DNA from: Flaccisagitta enflata
Lineage: Eukaryota > Chaetognatha > Sagittoidea > Aphragmophora
Assembly (NCBI GenBank): GCA_965153355.1
Contig: OZ231127.1
Coordinates: forward strand, 67,332,001-67,396,000
DNA: 64,000 nt
Reading direction: 5' to 3'
The translations under genes were made by a program, and so were the position numbers. The notes below the pieces were generated by a model. It did no database searches. It was not told the DNA's origin and was given only the letters and a program-made list of their open reading frames with translations. This document shows positions 36,690 through 50,904 of this stretch, piece by piece (positions within the stretch are counted from its first letter, which is position 1; each line of letters starts with the position of its first letter).

Positions 36690-37140
36690 GTCCGATTTGA
36701 ATACAATTTTACCTGGAGGTAGTCCATGATGTCAAGTACCTCCAGTAAAAATTTTGTCTAAATCGGTCAACTTTAAGGGGGGTAACAACATTTTTTTTCT
36801 TTAAAAAAATTGCAAAAACAATGTTTTTTTCAAATTTAAGTACATAAAAACAGTCAGAATCTCAAATTTTTTTACATACAGCCCAATTAGGGTCTATTTT
36901 AGGTGCCTAGAAATTTTCTAGGCTCTTTTCTAAGTTTAAGATGGGTTTTAAGGAAAAAAATAGCCAAAATTAACTAATTATGGCCACATTTTGCCTATTT
37001 TTTATGACATTCGCACACACACCTAAAATTGGGTCAAGCAAGCCTAGATATGTGTTTTCCAAAGTACTATGTACATTTTAGGATCCAACATAATATAGGT
37101 CCCTAGACTTGCCCTTTTTATGAAGCTCTACAGAAACTTA
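36690..37140. repeat. Solo arm of foldback family A
   Basis: It carries the block GTGGTCCGATTT, CTCCAGTAAAAATTTTGTC and TTTAAGGGGGGTAACAACAT. It runs out to TTTATGAAGCTCTACAGAAA, the same order as the right arm of the element at 1967-5690 but diverged. It abuts the truncated end of the gypsy element. Confidence 0.7.
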
Positions 37141-37996
37141 TTCCTCAAACGGTAATATTGATGTGATCAAAAAAGTCTGGAAATGTTAGCTACAAAAAGG
37201 AAAATTACTTTATTTAACATTTTTTACAAGTTTGCAATTTATTAATTTATAAAGAAAAAGCATTATGATAAATGCTATTTTCTGCATATTTTTCTTTGTG
37301 TCTTACAGATTTTTTTTTTGTTGGTAATTTTTTTTCAATCTCATCTCATTGATTAATCCGCGTATTCAATGATTCATGGATTTGGAAATTCATTGTTCTC
37401 ATTCATTCATTCATTCATTCATTCACTCATTCATTCAGTCATTCATTCATCCATACGTTCAATTAATCTATCTTTTGTTCACATTCAATCACATCTTATA
37501 TGGTAAGTGCAATATGTTTTCAACTTTTCTAATGTGCCCTCATTTGTCAATTCTTTCATTCATTCATTTTAAAATTCATTCATTGGATGTTCCCACTGTG
37601 ATGTGATGCAATACATAGATGAACGCCAGCGCACAAACATACCTTACAAAAATGGATACAAAAATGACCAAACAATAAAATTGATTCTAAAGAAGGGAAT
37701 TCAATAAAAGGGTGAGCAATGCAAGATATCAATAAATATCGATTAAAAGTGTTGGTAAATGACAAGTAGATGACAAGTAAATGACTAGTAAATGACGAGT
37801 AATGCATGACAAAATCTTTCGTTTCTTTCCTTTTCCTCCACTCGATCTCGGGATCTTTTGATTTTGTTCTCAGAGAAAGAAAAGCCTTAAATTAGCAGAG
37901 ACCTGTCAGGAAAGGACATCTTGCGTCATTTATTTTCAACTTTTTTTTTAAAACAAATGAACAACTCCACCTAAGATGACCCGTGACAAGGACCAG

Positions 37997-37999
<3 letters not shown>
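37141..37999. other. No gene seen; short (ATTC)n tract
   Basis: AT-rich sequence with a (CATT/ATTC)n tetranucleotide run at about 37395-37455 and a scattered AATGACAAGTAG repeat at about 37755-37800. Nothing coding was recognised. Confidence 0.55.
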
Positions 38000-39277
<1,278 letters not shown>

Positions 39278-40100
39278 TTTTGATAATACCAAGCCCAGTT
39301 ATCAAATGCAAGGCTCAGCGTCTGTCCAGTAACGTTGCTAATGTCAAATGTTTTCATTTTGTCGCTTTTGTGACAAAATCCACCTGACCCATACTCATCA
39401 TAAATAACAAATTTGCATAAAAAATGAAAATATGAAAAAAACAGAAACATGCGGCGCTAGCAAATTACTATATCTCGCATCGTATGTTTTTAAAAATGCA
39501 AATAGTAAGTACATTCTACTGATTTGTTATTTACTAACGCAAAAATCTTTTTTTCGAAAATGCAATGTTTTTTTAGAATCAAGGGAGAGAAATCGATACC
39601 TAAAATTGGCATGGAAATATGAAAATTGACATGCATGTAGTTCAGCGTGTTCCACGACTACAGTTAAAATTTCATAGCTTATTTCCGATGGAAAGTGTCT
39701 TAACAAAAAATAGTAAACTTCCTCCTGCATTTTTTAGAATTTCTTTTGTCACCCGACCACCCTCAGGTGATAAAGGCTTAGGGTGACAAAACAGTAAAAA
39801 TCATGGTGGAAAAAATTTTCACAGTCAGTTATCATCATTATAACGACATTTGGTAGAAAAAAACGATCTAAATTCCACAACTGTATCGGAGACAAAAATA
39901 GAAAAATGATCGCTTAAAATAATTCTCATGCACAATTTACTCGGTCACCGGCTTTCCTCGTTGTATAGACTGTTTTCCATGCAGTAAAATGTCCAACTGC
40001 GGACCATTTCTTATTGTGGGAATGTTGTGAGGCTCCAAGAAGCATATTCGACCATTTTTTTTTGTCCATAGTGGACTTTTCGATTTAAAAAATTGATCCA
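39278..40100. other. No gene seen
   Basis: AT-rich sequence without coding or repeat structure that could be named. Confidence 0.5.
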
Positions 40101-40119
40101 AAAGTGACCGAAAAAAGTT

Positions 40120-40648
40120 TTTTTCACGACCTTGCTATAAGTCTTATATTGTTTTTAGTTTTGCATAGAAAATCATTTGTAGATGAAAAAAAAGAGTGCT
40201 GAGCAAGTGCAAAGGGTAGAAAAAAGAAGGAAATCTATAGAGAATTCTATTTTGCAACTTGACTTGTGTTAGGGAAAATTCTAAGACTCTCTTTAAATGC
40301 AAAATTTTGCATTTTCAAAGACATGGCCTCATCCTATGAACATATAAGATGAGGGCCATGTTCTTAGAAATGCAAAATTGTTCAATTTGTTCAAGTTTTA
40401 GAATTTTCCCTTCACAGGTTTTGAATTTTTGCTCTACTATTTTTAAAGGAATCTATTATTTCCAGTAATTCTTTCTTGTCTTTGTCAATAAAACAAAGCA
40501 ATGCCTTTATCAAACTAGGGTTTCTTTTACTAATGAAATAGTATTAAAATACAAAATTACAAATTTTATTTAAAAAATCACAAAATAGTTATAAATATAG
40601 TTATGAAAAGAGACTGAAACCGAAATTTTATCTTTATTTGCACCCCGA
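40120..40648. mobile_element. MITE family F, copy 2 (reverse, one end lost)
   Basis: A reverse-oriented copy of the 17066-17674 element, including the AACATGGCC/ATGAGG central hairpin. One end is present (TTATTTGCACCCCGA at 40635-40648, followed by CTTATG) and the other is truncated near 40120. Confidence 0.75.
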
Positions 40649-40665
40649 CTTATGTTTATCTTTTT

Positions 40666-40740
40666 AGTCGTGTGCACGCGACTCTGACCCGCTTCGTTCG
40701 TTGGTACGTTGGTCGGTCCGTAACACCTTGCTTTTTAGCG
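40666..40740 (+). repeat. Hairpin-headed dispersed repeat, copy
   Basis: The hairpin at 40666-40683 is AGTCGTG-TGCA-CGCGACT (one G-T pair), preceded by TTTTT and followed by CTGACCCGCTTCGTTCGTTG and GTCGGTCCGTAAC. Confidence 0.7.
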
Positions 40741-40774
40741 TCGTTTATAGTCATTGTTTTGTGTTTGCGCAAAG

Positions 40775-41408
40775 AACCAAAACTCAACGTCTTACGTGCA
40801 CGATTGAACAAGCTATATTTAGGCAGGAGGCTCAGTATTGTAACGTCAAAAAGCTAAAAAGAAATAACAAATTCAGTCAGTATCTCATTCATGTCACACA
40901 GAGAATCATATCTAATATTTCAAGCGTTTCCTCTTTGAACCTTTGCATGTGTAAAAATGAAGGCCGCTGAGGCAGCCTAAAAACAGATCTTACCCTGCAT
41001 AATTCACTGATTTCAGAAAAAGTTAATCTTTTGAATTTTTTTTTATAACACTTAAGTGGAAAGCCAGAAATCATTTTAAATAGCGGGAAGAACGAGACAA
41101 CGACTTCCCTCATTGATTTTTCATAAGTCTTCAATGTTTAAGCATGTAGTTTTCTTACAATTGAGCATAACTTATTGTTTACATGACAAAAACTAAAAAA
41201 AAAAAGCAGCGGCTTATGAATTGCGGTATGTTGCCTTTGGTAAAACATGTCAGCGACTCTTCCGTGTATCAGCGACTCTTCCGTGTATCAGCGACTCTTT
41301 TGTGTAGCAGCGACTCTTAACGCAAACTAACGCCGAACCAAAACTCAACGTCTTATGTGCACGATTGAACAAGCTATATTTAGGCAAGAGGCTCAGTATT
41401 GTAACGTC
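40775..41408. repeat. Direct duplication and 19-bp tandem repeat
   Basis: A block of about 76 bp (AACCAAAACTCAACGTCTTA through CTCAGTATTGTAACGTCA) occurs at about 40779-40850 and again at about 41337-41408. Between them, at 41253-41320, are three to four units of CAGCGACTCTTCCGTGTAT. Confidence 0.75.
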
Positions 41409-41480
41409 ATAAGTGACAAATTAAGTCATTAAGGAACGCTCTTAAATTAGTAACATAAACTTACGCCGAACCAACTTACG

Positions 41481-42084
41481 TCGGGGTGCAAATAAAGGTG
41501 AAATTTCGGTTTCAATCTCTTTTCATAACTATATTGATGACTATTTTGTGATTTTTTTGATGAAACTTGTAATTTTGTAATTTAGTATTATTCTATTAGT
41601 AAAAGAAACCCAAGTATGATAAAGTCGCTGCTTTGTTTTATTAACAAAGACAAAAAAATCACTGGAAATAAAAGATTCCGTAAAAATAACAGAGCAAAAA
41701 TTCAAAACTTGTGAAGGGAAAATTCTAAGACTTGAACAAATTGAACAATTTTACATTTCTGAGAACATGGCCCTCATCTTATATGTTCTTAGAATGAGGC
41801 CATGTTTTTAAAAATGCAAAATTTTGCATTTTGAAAGAGTCTTAGAATTTTCCCTAAAACAAGTGAAGTTGCAAAATTAAATTTTCCTTAGATTTCCTTC
41901 TTTTTTCTCCTCTTTTTACTTGCTCAGCACTCTCTTTTTATCTACAAATGATTATCTATGCAAAACTAAAAAAGATGTAATACAACAATTATATTTTTTT
42001 ATAAAACAAGTCTAAATTAATGAAATTTAAAATATTAAAAAAATTGTTTTGACTCTTCTAATTTGATCTCCGTTTGCACCTCGA
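41481..42084. mobile_element. MITE family F, copy 3 (604 bp)
   Basis: The ends are TCGGGGTGCAAATAAAGG and CCGTTTGCACCTCGA, flanked by CTTACG and CTTACA. The same internal hairpin and order as the copy at 17066-17674. Confidence 0.8.
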
Positions 42085-42138
42085 CTTACAGTCAATATGT
42101 ATCATCTTTAATAAATTATCGCTAATGTCTTTTTAAAT

Positions 42139-42465
42139 AGCCGCGTGCTACGCGACTCTACACCCCGCTTTGTCCGTCGGTCGGTCGGTTGGTCGGTCAC
42201 ACTTTACTTTTTTTATGTTATTTAGTTGCGGACACGCAATTCTACAAGAGCCTTTGTCCATCCGTCTGTCCATGAACATGAGTCGAAAAGTGTGAAGACG
42301 CGCATTTCCGCCCCCTGCCCACCCGTCCGCAACTGGTATTGGCCGTGTATCCGGCCTTGTTATTCTTTGACCATACTGCTCCTGCCCAAATGCTCTGCTA
42401 ACCTCAAATATGGCCCCTGCCCACCCGCACGCGCCTGGGGTAGCCGTGTATCCGGCCTTGTTCCC
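42139..42465 (+). repeat. Two hairpin-headed dispersed repeats in tandem
   Basis: The first hairpin at 42139-42157 (AGCCGCG-TGCTA-CGCGACT) has a GTCGGTCGGTTGGTC tract. The second at 42224-42241 (AGTTGCG-GACA-CGCAATT) is a full unit with AAGAGCCTTTGTCC, GCGCATTTCCGCCCC and CCGCAACTGGTATTGG, then CGTGTATCCGGCCTTGTT. An additional copy of the tail (GCCCCTGCCCACC to CCGGCCTTGTT) follows to 42465. Confidence 0.75.
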
Positions 42466-42721
42466 TGTATTCTCGTCATCTTGTTACATCTCCACTACGA
42501 CGACTTTGTGGCTTCAAAGCCGAGTCCGCCGAGAGTCGACACACATGGCTTTGGTGCCGCATAATCATCGAAAAATCCTGTTCGATCGCTTTAAGGCTCC
42601 TCTGCAACGGGTTATGTTCGAACGTTGGTCGGGTCGGTAATTCGAAATTTTGGACAAATTGGAATTGGATAAATAGCTTAATAATGATTTTCTAGCATTG
42701 CAACCCCTGCCCACGAACAAG

Positions 42722-43076
42722 TTGGGTGTGTCAAAATGCAGAAAGTCATCAAAACATATAAGAATATTAATTTTTATATATCTTTATTATATTTTTTTTT
42801 ATAAAAATTATTATAAATATATATAATCTTGAAGATTTTATACTGCATCTTATTCAATTGCAAATAAAACTTTAGAATAATATGATATCAATATATTTTG
42901 ATTTGTTATCTTTATAATCAATAATTGTAGACAAGAGTAGCAGCAAAACATTATATACATTAAAGGTTAAATAGAGTAAATTAAAAAAAATAAAATGAAA
43001 TATTTTAAAAAAAATGTTTGAATATTTTTTGATAATACTTTGACAGAAAATAACATTCGCACAGTGACACACCCGA
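42722..43076. mobile_element. MITE family G, copy 3 (355 bp, diverged)
   Basis: The ends TTGGGTGTGTCAAAATGCA and GTGACACACCCGA match family G. The interior is short and AT-rich and does not match the two 514-bp copies. No clear target duplication. Confidence 0.55.
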
Positions 43077-43295
43077 CTGCCCCACATTCCTATTAATTCA
43101 CGCGCCTGGCCCCTAACCGCTAACCACTTTTTCTTTAAACTGAGCCATATTTTTTTTCCGCTCCGCAAGTTCATTTCTCTCGGCCGGCCAGGTTTACATC
43201 CCCGGGGTTGCAATTTTATGTATACCCCTATCCCTTTGTGGCTAAAACTGCTTTACTGTAATAACTCTTGTTCAATTTTGTTAGCTTACCTTTTT

Positions 43296-43370
43296 AGGTG
43301 CGACCATGCACCTCACTGGCTGTGTCCGTCGGTTGGTCTGCTGTCTGTGGGGTAACGCATTCGTTCGACG
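43296..43370 (+). repeat. Hairpin-headed dispersed repeat with alternative stem
   Basis: The hairpin at 43296-43313 is AGGTGCG-ACCA-TGCACCT, a different stem sequence that still pairs. It is preceded by TTTTT and followed by CACTGGCTGTGTCCGTCGGT and a GGTAAC motif. Confidence 0.65.
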
Positions 43371-43734
43371 ATCCACACGTCGCACCTTATTGGCCTACTT
43401 GGCCTTGTTTCTTGTCTTAGAGATTCAAAAAATGAAATATCTAAAGATATTCAATCATATTATATCTTATTTGTCTATATATGAAGTTCATATTTTTGAA
43501 TATTTTAAAGATATTTTTCGCGAAAGGTATACATCCCCGGTGCGTGTAGCCAAGGCCTTTGATTTCTATCTGCTTCCTTTTCTTATCCCCTTTACCCATT
43601 TCTTCTTCCACTTCCTTCTCCACGCTCCCCAACCCTTGGAAATCTGCCTGAATTTACTACCATGTAAGATTGTCGACATCCGCGTTGAAACAATTACAAT
43701 TCCTTCAAACATTACCATCATTTTTCCTAAATTG

Positions 43735-45060
<1,326 letters not shown>

Positions 45061-45767
45061 TATCAGTCTCTTACATCTCTCATGTCTCTTATGTTTCTTT
45101 TGTCTCTTTTTTGTCTCCTTGTCTCTTTTGTCTCTTTTGCTTCTTGTTTCCGATATGGTGTCTGATTATCTATAAGGCTCATATTTCATATGTCATATGA
45201 TGTACACTGGCCTGACATCACTTATCCATCGAGCCTCTTCTTCTCAATCTCAATCTCTCTCTTTTTTTCTCTTTTGTCTCTTGTCTCTCTCTCTCTCTCT
45301 CTTTTTCTCTCTATCCTTGTCAATTAATGATGTAACATTCTGCTGTTGAAACTCCTGGGTATTCCTATTCCGTTTGCAGTGAGTAAAAGTCAGTCTCTCT
45401 CTCTCTCTCTCTCTCTTCTCTTCTAAATATTGGTGCATTATTGATTTCAACACTGATCCCAACTGACTCGTCCAAATCTGAGGATTCAATTTTCCACTGT
45501 GATGTCATGATTGTAACATCCTACTCTCCCACAGTATTTACACTGCTATGAGATATTTCTCATTCTTAATGAATTTGATGCTCAATTTGACATTCCCTTT
45601 AAAAAGTCTCAAATCATCAACTACACTTCTACATTACTCCCGTATTTGATAAATCTCTTTCTTTTCTTTTTTTACTTTACTTTCTCTCTGTCTCTTTCTC
45701 TCTGTCTCTTTCCTGTCTCTTTCTGTCTTCTTTCTCTGTTCCCTTTCTGTCTCTTTTCAATTCTTTC

Positions 45768-45851
<84 letters not shown>

Positions 45852-45870
45852 TCTCCTATCTGTCGCGTAA
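45061..45870. repeat. Pyrimidine-rich, TCTCTTTTGTCTC-type and (CT)n tracts
   Basis: Interrupted CT runs at 45250-45315, 45392-45425 and 45665-45850, with unique sequence between. The last run ends about 40 nt before the ATG of the USP-like ORF. Confidence 0.85.
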
Positions 45871-45892
45871 TCTAGTTTCGACTACATCAAAA

Positions 45893-46831
45893 ATGTCTCT
45901 GCAAGTTTTTCCATCTCTCTTGCTAAAAAATGGACGGGAAGATCGCAACATGTGTTCTCTCAACAGCGTTCTTCAATTATTGCGTCACACTCCAGAATTT
46001 CTCGCGGAGTTACATCTTTGGAAAGATAGATCTCCCCTTCTTCAAACCCTCAATAACATTTTAACTAGTTGTGGATCTGATATCCCAAAAAGTGCATGGA
46101 AACTAAGAAAAGAACTGGCAGAAGCAGCAGCAAGGCCTGAATTGAATTCTGGCCAACAACTTGATACAATTGAACTATTTGGATACCTGCTCAACTTCTG
46201 CCCCAACGACATGTTCTGCATCCAAACAAGCTTCGAGTTCAGATTCCAAGTAAACGGTCGGGCATCATCATGTCCCATCTGTGGTTCCCTTCCGGATGCT
46301 GCTCCAGGATCTGACACGTTACTCAGATTGGCACTTCCTAAATCATGGTCAAAGACATCCAGTGCTCTAACTCTGCAAACTATATTGGACAAACACTTCC
46401 AAATTCAGGCACAAGGAGATGAAAGAACCTGTTCAACATGTCTGAACAAGCTACCATACTTTGAAAAACTCCGCATTTCTACATTCCCTAATTACATCAT
46501 AATACAATTGCTTCGAATGAACTTCATCAATGGAAAAACAATAAAAAATCCAATACCTGTCCATATTCCAAACGTTGTTGTTGTTGACAAAACGTCCGAC
46601 GCGGCGGAAGTGGAAGAGGAGTCGGCTTCCGATTTAAGAATCGGCGTCGTCGGAGTACGGAACTTCGGCGGCGGCGGCGTCGGGGCGACGGAAGCCGGAA
46701 GCTCAAAACCGACGCCGAGAAGAAATAGCGCGCATCCGCGAAATGACGACAACGAAGAAAAAGAAGAGATCGAAGGGGTCAATAGTTTAGTCGTTACGAG
46801 CCCAACAGTAAAAGTTGACGAACTGAGCTGA
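45893..46831 (+). CDS. USP-like (ubiquitin-specific protease) ORF lacking the His box
   Basis: A 312-residue single-exon frame, start AAAAATGTC. Residues 13-30 (NGREDRNMCSLNSVLQLL) resemble the cysteine box of ubiquitin-specific proteases, with Cys21 as candidate nucleophile. A QLDTIELFGYLL helix follows. A zinc-ribbon pair comes next (C127-x2-C130 and C180-x2-C183), then FPNYIIIQLLRMN, which corresponds to the P-x-L-x-I-x-L-x-R-F strand. The family's histidine box (Y-x-L-x-A...H-x-G...GHY) is not present. The frame ends in a Glu/Ser/Gly-rich tail. Either this is a truncated retrocopy, a catalytically dead domesticated form, or the first exon of a spliced gene whose later exons were not recognised. 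USP assignment is by motif reading only. Confidence 0.65.
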   Translation: MSLQVFPSLLLKNGREDRNMCSLNSVLQLLRHTPEFLAELHLWKDRSPLLQTLNNILTSCGSDIPKSAWKLRKELAEAAARPELNSGQQLDTIELFGYLLNFCPNDMFCIQTSFEFRFQVNGRASSCPICGSLPDAAPGSDTLLRLALPKSWSKTSSALTLQTILDKHFQIQAQGDERTCSTCLNKLPYFEKLRISTFPNYIIIQLLRMNFINGKTIKNPIPVHIPNVVVVDKTSDAAEVEEESASDLRIGVVGVRNFGGGGVGATEAGSSKPTPRRNSAHPRNDDNEEKEEIEGVNSLVVTSPTVKVDELS

Positions 46832-47391
46832 GATATCATGATCATTGTAATCACTCGTGTATTAGGTTCATTTCCATCATACATTGTAAGCGTGCTGAGC
46901 GCGCGCCATTTTCAGCCACCCGTTAAAGGCGACTTTCCCTGCGCATTGCTCCTTTAGCCCTGCCTTGCCGACTCACTCGACAATCGACATGAGGATTCCA
47001 TGAACATATCGCGGCGATCGAGAACAAGCAAACACCGACGGAAACCATTTTTACCCTCTATACGTGTAGAAACATGCCTGTAAAGTTATATAAGGGGCTT
47101 TATCCAAGGATTTGTCGGTCTAGCGCGCCTGGCCCGCTCGCCCTCGTTTATTCAAAGTTCTGTAACATTGACAGTCAAAACATCAATCCACACAATCTTT
47201 TCTCCAAGACTTGAAATTTCAATAATCTTAACACATAACTAATCTCATAGAGAGAAATTTCTGCTTTTCTCCCGACTTCCCAAAACCCTACCGTCTCCAT
47301 ACTCCCCAATACGGTCGTTGCAAAAACACTCGTCATACATGCTTTCCACTTTTCTCCCCCCTACTACGTCTCTCCCGTCCTTGGCCGAATA
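46832..47391. other. No gene seen
   Basis: Sequence after the USP-like stop. No histidine-box-like frame was recognised on the + strand here. Confidence 0.5.
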
Positions 47392-47984
47392 CACTTTTTT
47401 CTTTTTAATAAAACATCACTTTTTGGGCAAACCTTCAATGCTTTTAAATTTTGAGTAGTTTTAAGACTTTATTTAAAGTTAACCTTTTGCTAAGAACATT
47501 CTTAATAAGTTCGAGTTTGTCACCTAAGAAAAAATGTTGAAAACTGTAAATGAAACAACAAAACAGCTGGTTTAAAATTCTTAATGAATGAAAATACAGT
47601 AAAACCATTATAAAAACAACAAAATTTACATAACTTTGTTCTGGTTTATTACTCTCAATAAAAAGCTAAATACTACTACAAAAATAATAGGCAAAGAGAA
47701 GTAAAAATTACGAATTTTTTTTTTAAAAATGGTACACAAACTCCTATTTACCTATAAACAACACTGGTAAAATTTCATAAAATTCTGAAGTTTGGTTACA
47801 AAAATATAAGAAAGTTATAAACCAGCATATAATTTTCAGCATATTCTTAAATCTTAAAAGATGCCTAATGTTCTTAAATTTTTAAAGAAATAAAGGATTC
47901 CAATGTTTTTACATATTCTTAAATTTTCGAGGATTTTAAACCTAACGTTGTTATAAACTTGGTTCTTATAAAAAGAAATAAGTG
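47392..47984. mobile_element. Tc1/mariner-type MITE, long copy (593 bp)
   Basis: The ends CACTTTTTTCTTTTTAATAA and GGTTCTTATAAAAAGAAATAAGTG lie between TA dinucleotides. CACTTTTTGGGCAAACCTTC is shared with the copy at 7606-7776. The stretch 47665-47830 (AATAATAGGCAAAG, GGTACACAAACTCC, AACACTGGTAAAATTTCAT) matches the inverted unit at 62785-62920. Confidence 0.7.
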
Positions 47985-48870
47985 TACCGGAATTTCGTCA
48001 CCTGAGATTTACTACCCCGAGTCCCCCATCACTCAATTCGATCCACTTCAACTCGGTACTGTGCCAAACATTTACGATGAACATCTGGGACTCACAAATG
48101 ATGACTTTTCTCATTTACTATCGTCTTTCCGTTATAGATCATTTACAGCCAAAACTAAGTCACTTTTTGTCGTTATATATATGTTAGGATCAGAGTGATC
48201 GTGCACACAGCAATGTTTATGTAGAGCGAATGCAACCATTACGATTCTCAATTTATATGTGATAAACCAGTCCTCAGACACGCCACTATCAAATATCTCA
48301 CACACGACTTTGTATATGGTTTCTAGCAAATTATAACCAGACACTTTCTGTACAAAAATCAAGAACACACAAAAAAAAAAATCTTTAGTTTTCGCTTCGT
48401 TTATAGCTTTTTCATTTTCCTTCCGTGTACGCTGTTTCTGGACGCTGTTGTCCATTCGAGCAGCTTATACATCCAACAATAATGTACGTACAGAATTGTG
48501 TGCGTACCATTTTGAGACAATCATCAATTCATTAATCAATTCCTTTTTCGGCGCCTTTGTCTAACACAATTCTACTAATCCTATTCCCAAATAAAAAAAA
48601 AACTTGTTTTGCTCATTACTTAAACAAGGTTTTCTTTCTTTTTGTACTAGAGTTCCTACGTAAGGTTGTGATTCGAGTTAGAACCCTATGACCCCATCGG
48701 TAAATTCCTCTTATTCCGCCAGTGGATGATTCGATGAAGATAAATAGGCAGGGAAAGAAATAGAAATCATCAAAGCGATAATGCGAAGGCAACACCTCGA
48801 CAAGAAATTTTCATAGATTTAAACGACATCTTCCAGTCGCATGCTCATTTTCATTTTTGTTGTTCCTTAG
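47985..48870. other. Unassigned sequence with one possible short exon
   Basis: On the + strand 47999-48198 is open and reads EIYYPESPITQFDPLQLGT and onward, with a composition that looks more protein-like than its surroundings. It has no clear start, splice acceptor or domain. It is recorded only as a possibility. Confidence 0.25.
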
Positions 48871-48871
48871 T

Positions 48872-49215
48872 AACGGAACCCTTCGTAGCATCACGTGTTG
48901 CAATCAAGAACCCTTTGTGGCATCATTTGCTGCAATCAAGAACCCTTCGCGGCATAACTTGCTGCAATCAAGAACCCTTTAGTGGCAATCTAGAACTCTT
49001 TGCGGCATCACTTGCAATCAAGAACCCTTTATGGCATCATTTGCTGCAATCAAGAACCCTTTGTGGCTTTGTTTGCTGCAATCAAGAACCCTTTGTGGCA
49101 TCGCTTGCTGCAATCAAGAACCCTTTGTGGCATCGCTTGCTGCAATCAAGAACCCTTTGCGGCATCACTTACCTTGCTGCAATCAAGAACCCTTCACGGC
49201 ATCACTTGCTTTAAT
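48872..49215. repeat. 32-bp minisatellite (about 10 units)
   Basis: Unit AACCCTTTGTGGCATCACTT followed by GCTGCAATCAAG. Some units are shortened. The three Leu/Cys/Gln-rich ORFs are frames of the repeat. Confidence 0.92.
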
Positions 49216-50450
49216 CATCAATCACCTTACTATTAACTGGCTGATGAACCACCTCTGTTCCCTACCAACGTCCAACGATGCAACTCATTTGTATAGATTC
49301 CTACAAATGACAAACTGATTTTTTTCTTTTAGAATAAGTATTTAATTCAGAGAGAATAATAACAGAACAACACTGCATACGTGACAACATATAAAGAAGT
49401 GATAAGAAAAACGGATGATGTCGTAAGGATCATTTGTTTTTGGTTCATGATTAAAAAGAAGAATGTCATAAAGGAAAATGACATGAGAATCGTAGTCGAG
49501 AAAACAGAAATTGAAACAATTGATTGTAAAAACCGATGAATAAAATCAATTCTCAAATGAAAACATCGCGTTTAACCAACAAAGCGAGGTTAGACTAAAA
49601 GAAAATCCTTTTCTTAGAACTAGATTCGAATATTTGAAATGGAAGAAAAAAAATTTTGACCGAGAAAAAAAAATTATAAGGTAATTTTTAGCCACCTGGA
49701 TTTTTTTGCACGTATAAAGTCACGAATGAATTGTAAATCAAAATGGGTCGTAGGAAAATAGACATTTGACAAATAGACTAGATAAAAAGAGAGTCCGCCG
49801 AAGCACTTTTAGAAAACACATTATACATAATTGGGAAAAAAATTTGAGTGTGGTAAAAAATTATATAAAAAGTAGTCATTTTAGAACTGCTTTGGGATGT
49901 ACAGATTGAGGAAATGACCTATAAAATAGATGACATAATAAAATGACATATAAAAGTCTATAGCAGAGTTACTTTCGGAAGGTAATATAAAGAAGTTCAT
50001 GCTCCAAATGAAGACGGAAAAGCTAGTCAAAGAAAAAAAAAAGAATTGCTTGCTACATGACATAGGTTGGCAAAGGGAAAAGAAATCGTAATGGTTAAAA
50101 ATTGGTTGATGATTATTCCAATAGAAAAGTCACGAAAAGGGAGCCTGCCTTAATTCGTATAAAAATCTATTTAGTCAATAACTGTATATTTACTCTTCCA
50201 AGTCATTTAAGATCAATTTATTTCCTCTTGAAACATATTTGTCCACTGAGCAATAAAAATTTGTTTTGCTTCTTCCATATGAATAAATAATATCAAATTG
50301 GCTGAAATTACATGTCGATTACACAATGAATGCTGGCTTCCGTTTTCACAGAGGTAATTGAAACAATGAAGGGAATTTTGTTTTCTTCAACGTGTTCAGG
50401 TCTTGAGTTTCCAGGAAATAGAAAAAACAGCGATTAGTACATTGAAAACG
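49216..50450. other. No gene seen downstream of KMT2
   Basis: AT-rich sequence on the 3' side of the minus-strand KMT2 gene. It must include the 3' UTR and polyadenylation site of that gene, which could not be placed. Confidence 0.5.
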
Positions 50451-50454
50451 AGGA

Positions 50455-50472
50455 GGGAGAGAGAGAGAGAGG

Positions 50473-50527
<55 letters not shown>

Positions 50528-50555
50528 AGAGAAAGAGAAAGAGAGAGAGAGAGAT
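50455..50555. repeat. (GA)n microsatellite
   Basis: GA/GAAA tract just downstream of the KMT2 stop codon. On the minus strand it is a CT run, probably inside the 3' UTR. Confidence 0.93.
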
Positions 50556-50621
50556 GCTAAGAGATAATTGTAACCTCTCAGTAGCACTTTTTTGGGGGTG
50601 GTTTTCAGCCATGAAGTGGAG

Positions 50622-50714
50622 TCAGTTCATCCACTTTCTGCACTGCGCGGATCCACACAGACAAGCGATTTTTGTTTCATCATCCTCAAAATCAAATTTG
50701 TAGTCGTAGGTCAG
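50622..50714 (-). CDS. KMT2C/D: KMT2C/D-like last exon: SET end and post-SET, stop
   Basis: A 93-nt coding end after a TTGTACAG acceptor. It encodes LTYDYKFDFEDDETKIACLC and GSAQCRKWMN, then TGA. YDYKFDFED closes the SET lysine channel. CxCGSAxCRKWMN is the cysteine-rich post-SET that holds a zinc ion and is the exact C-terminus of KMT2-family proteins. This fixes the true end of the gene. Confidence 0.96.
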   Translation of the reverse strand: MTYDYKFDFEDDETKIACLCGSAQCRKWMN

Positions 50715-50904
50715 CTGTACAAAAAGGGGGGGAAAAGTTATCATTAGCGTAGTCATCACGAACCAACACTTAAGAAAATTTTATGATGAGAACTTGCTTT
50801 AAAACAAAGCCAAGTAGGCTAACGATGCGTCCTCTCTGAGTGAACGTTTTCAATGAATACAATAAACGTTGTTCTCAAATGAAAGAATGAAGGATAAGAC
50901 TTAA

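Noticed and set aside
47999-48198. Open frame with protein-like composition (EIYYPESPITQFDPLQLGT)
   Set aside because: No acceptor, start or domain could be defined. It is kept only as a low-confidence note.
48872-49318. ORFs of 78-99 aa with repeated LLQSRTLCGI
   Set aside because: They are the 32-bp minisatellite read in three frames.
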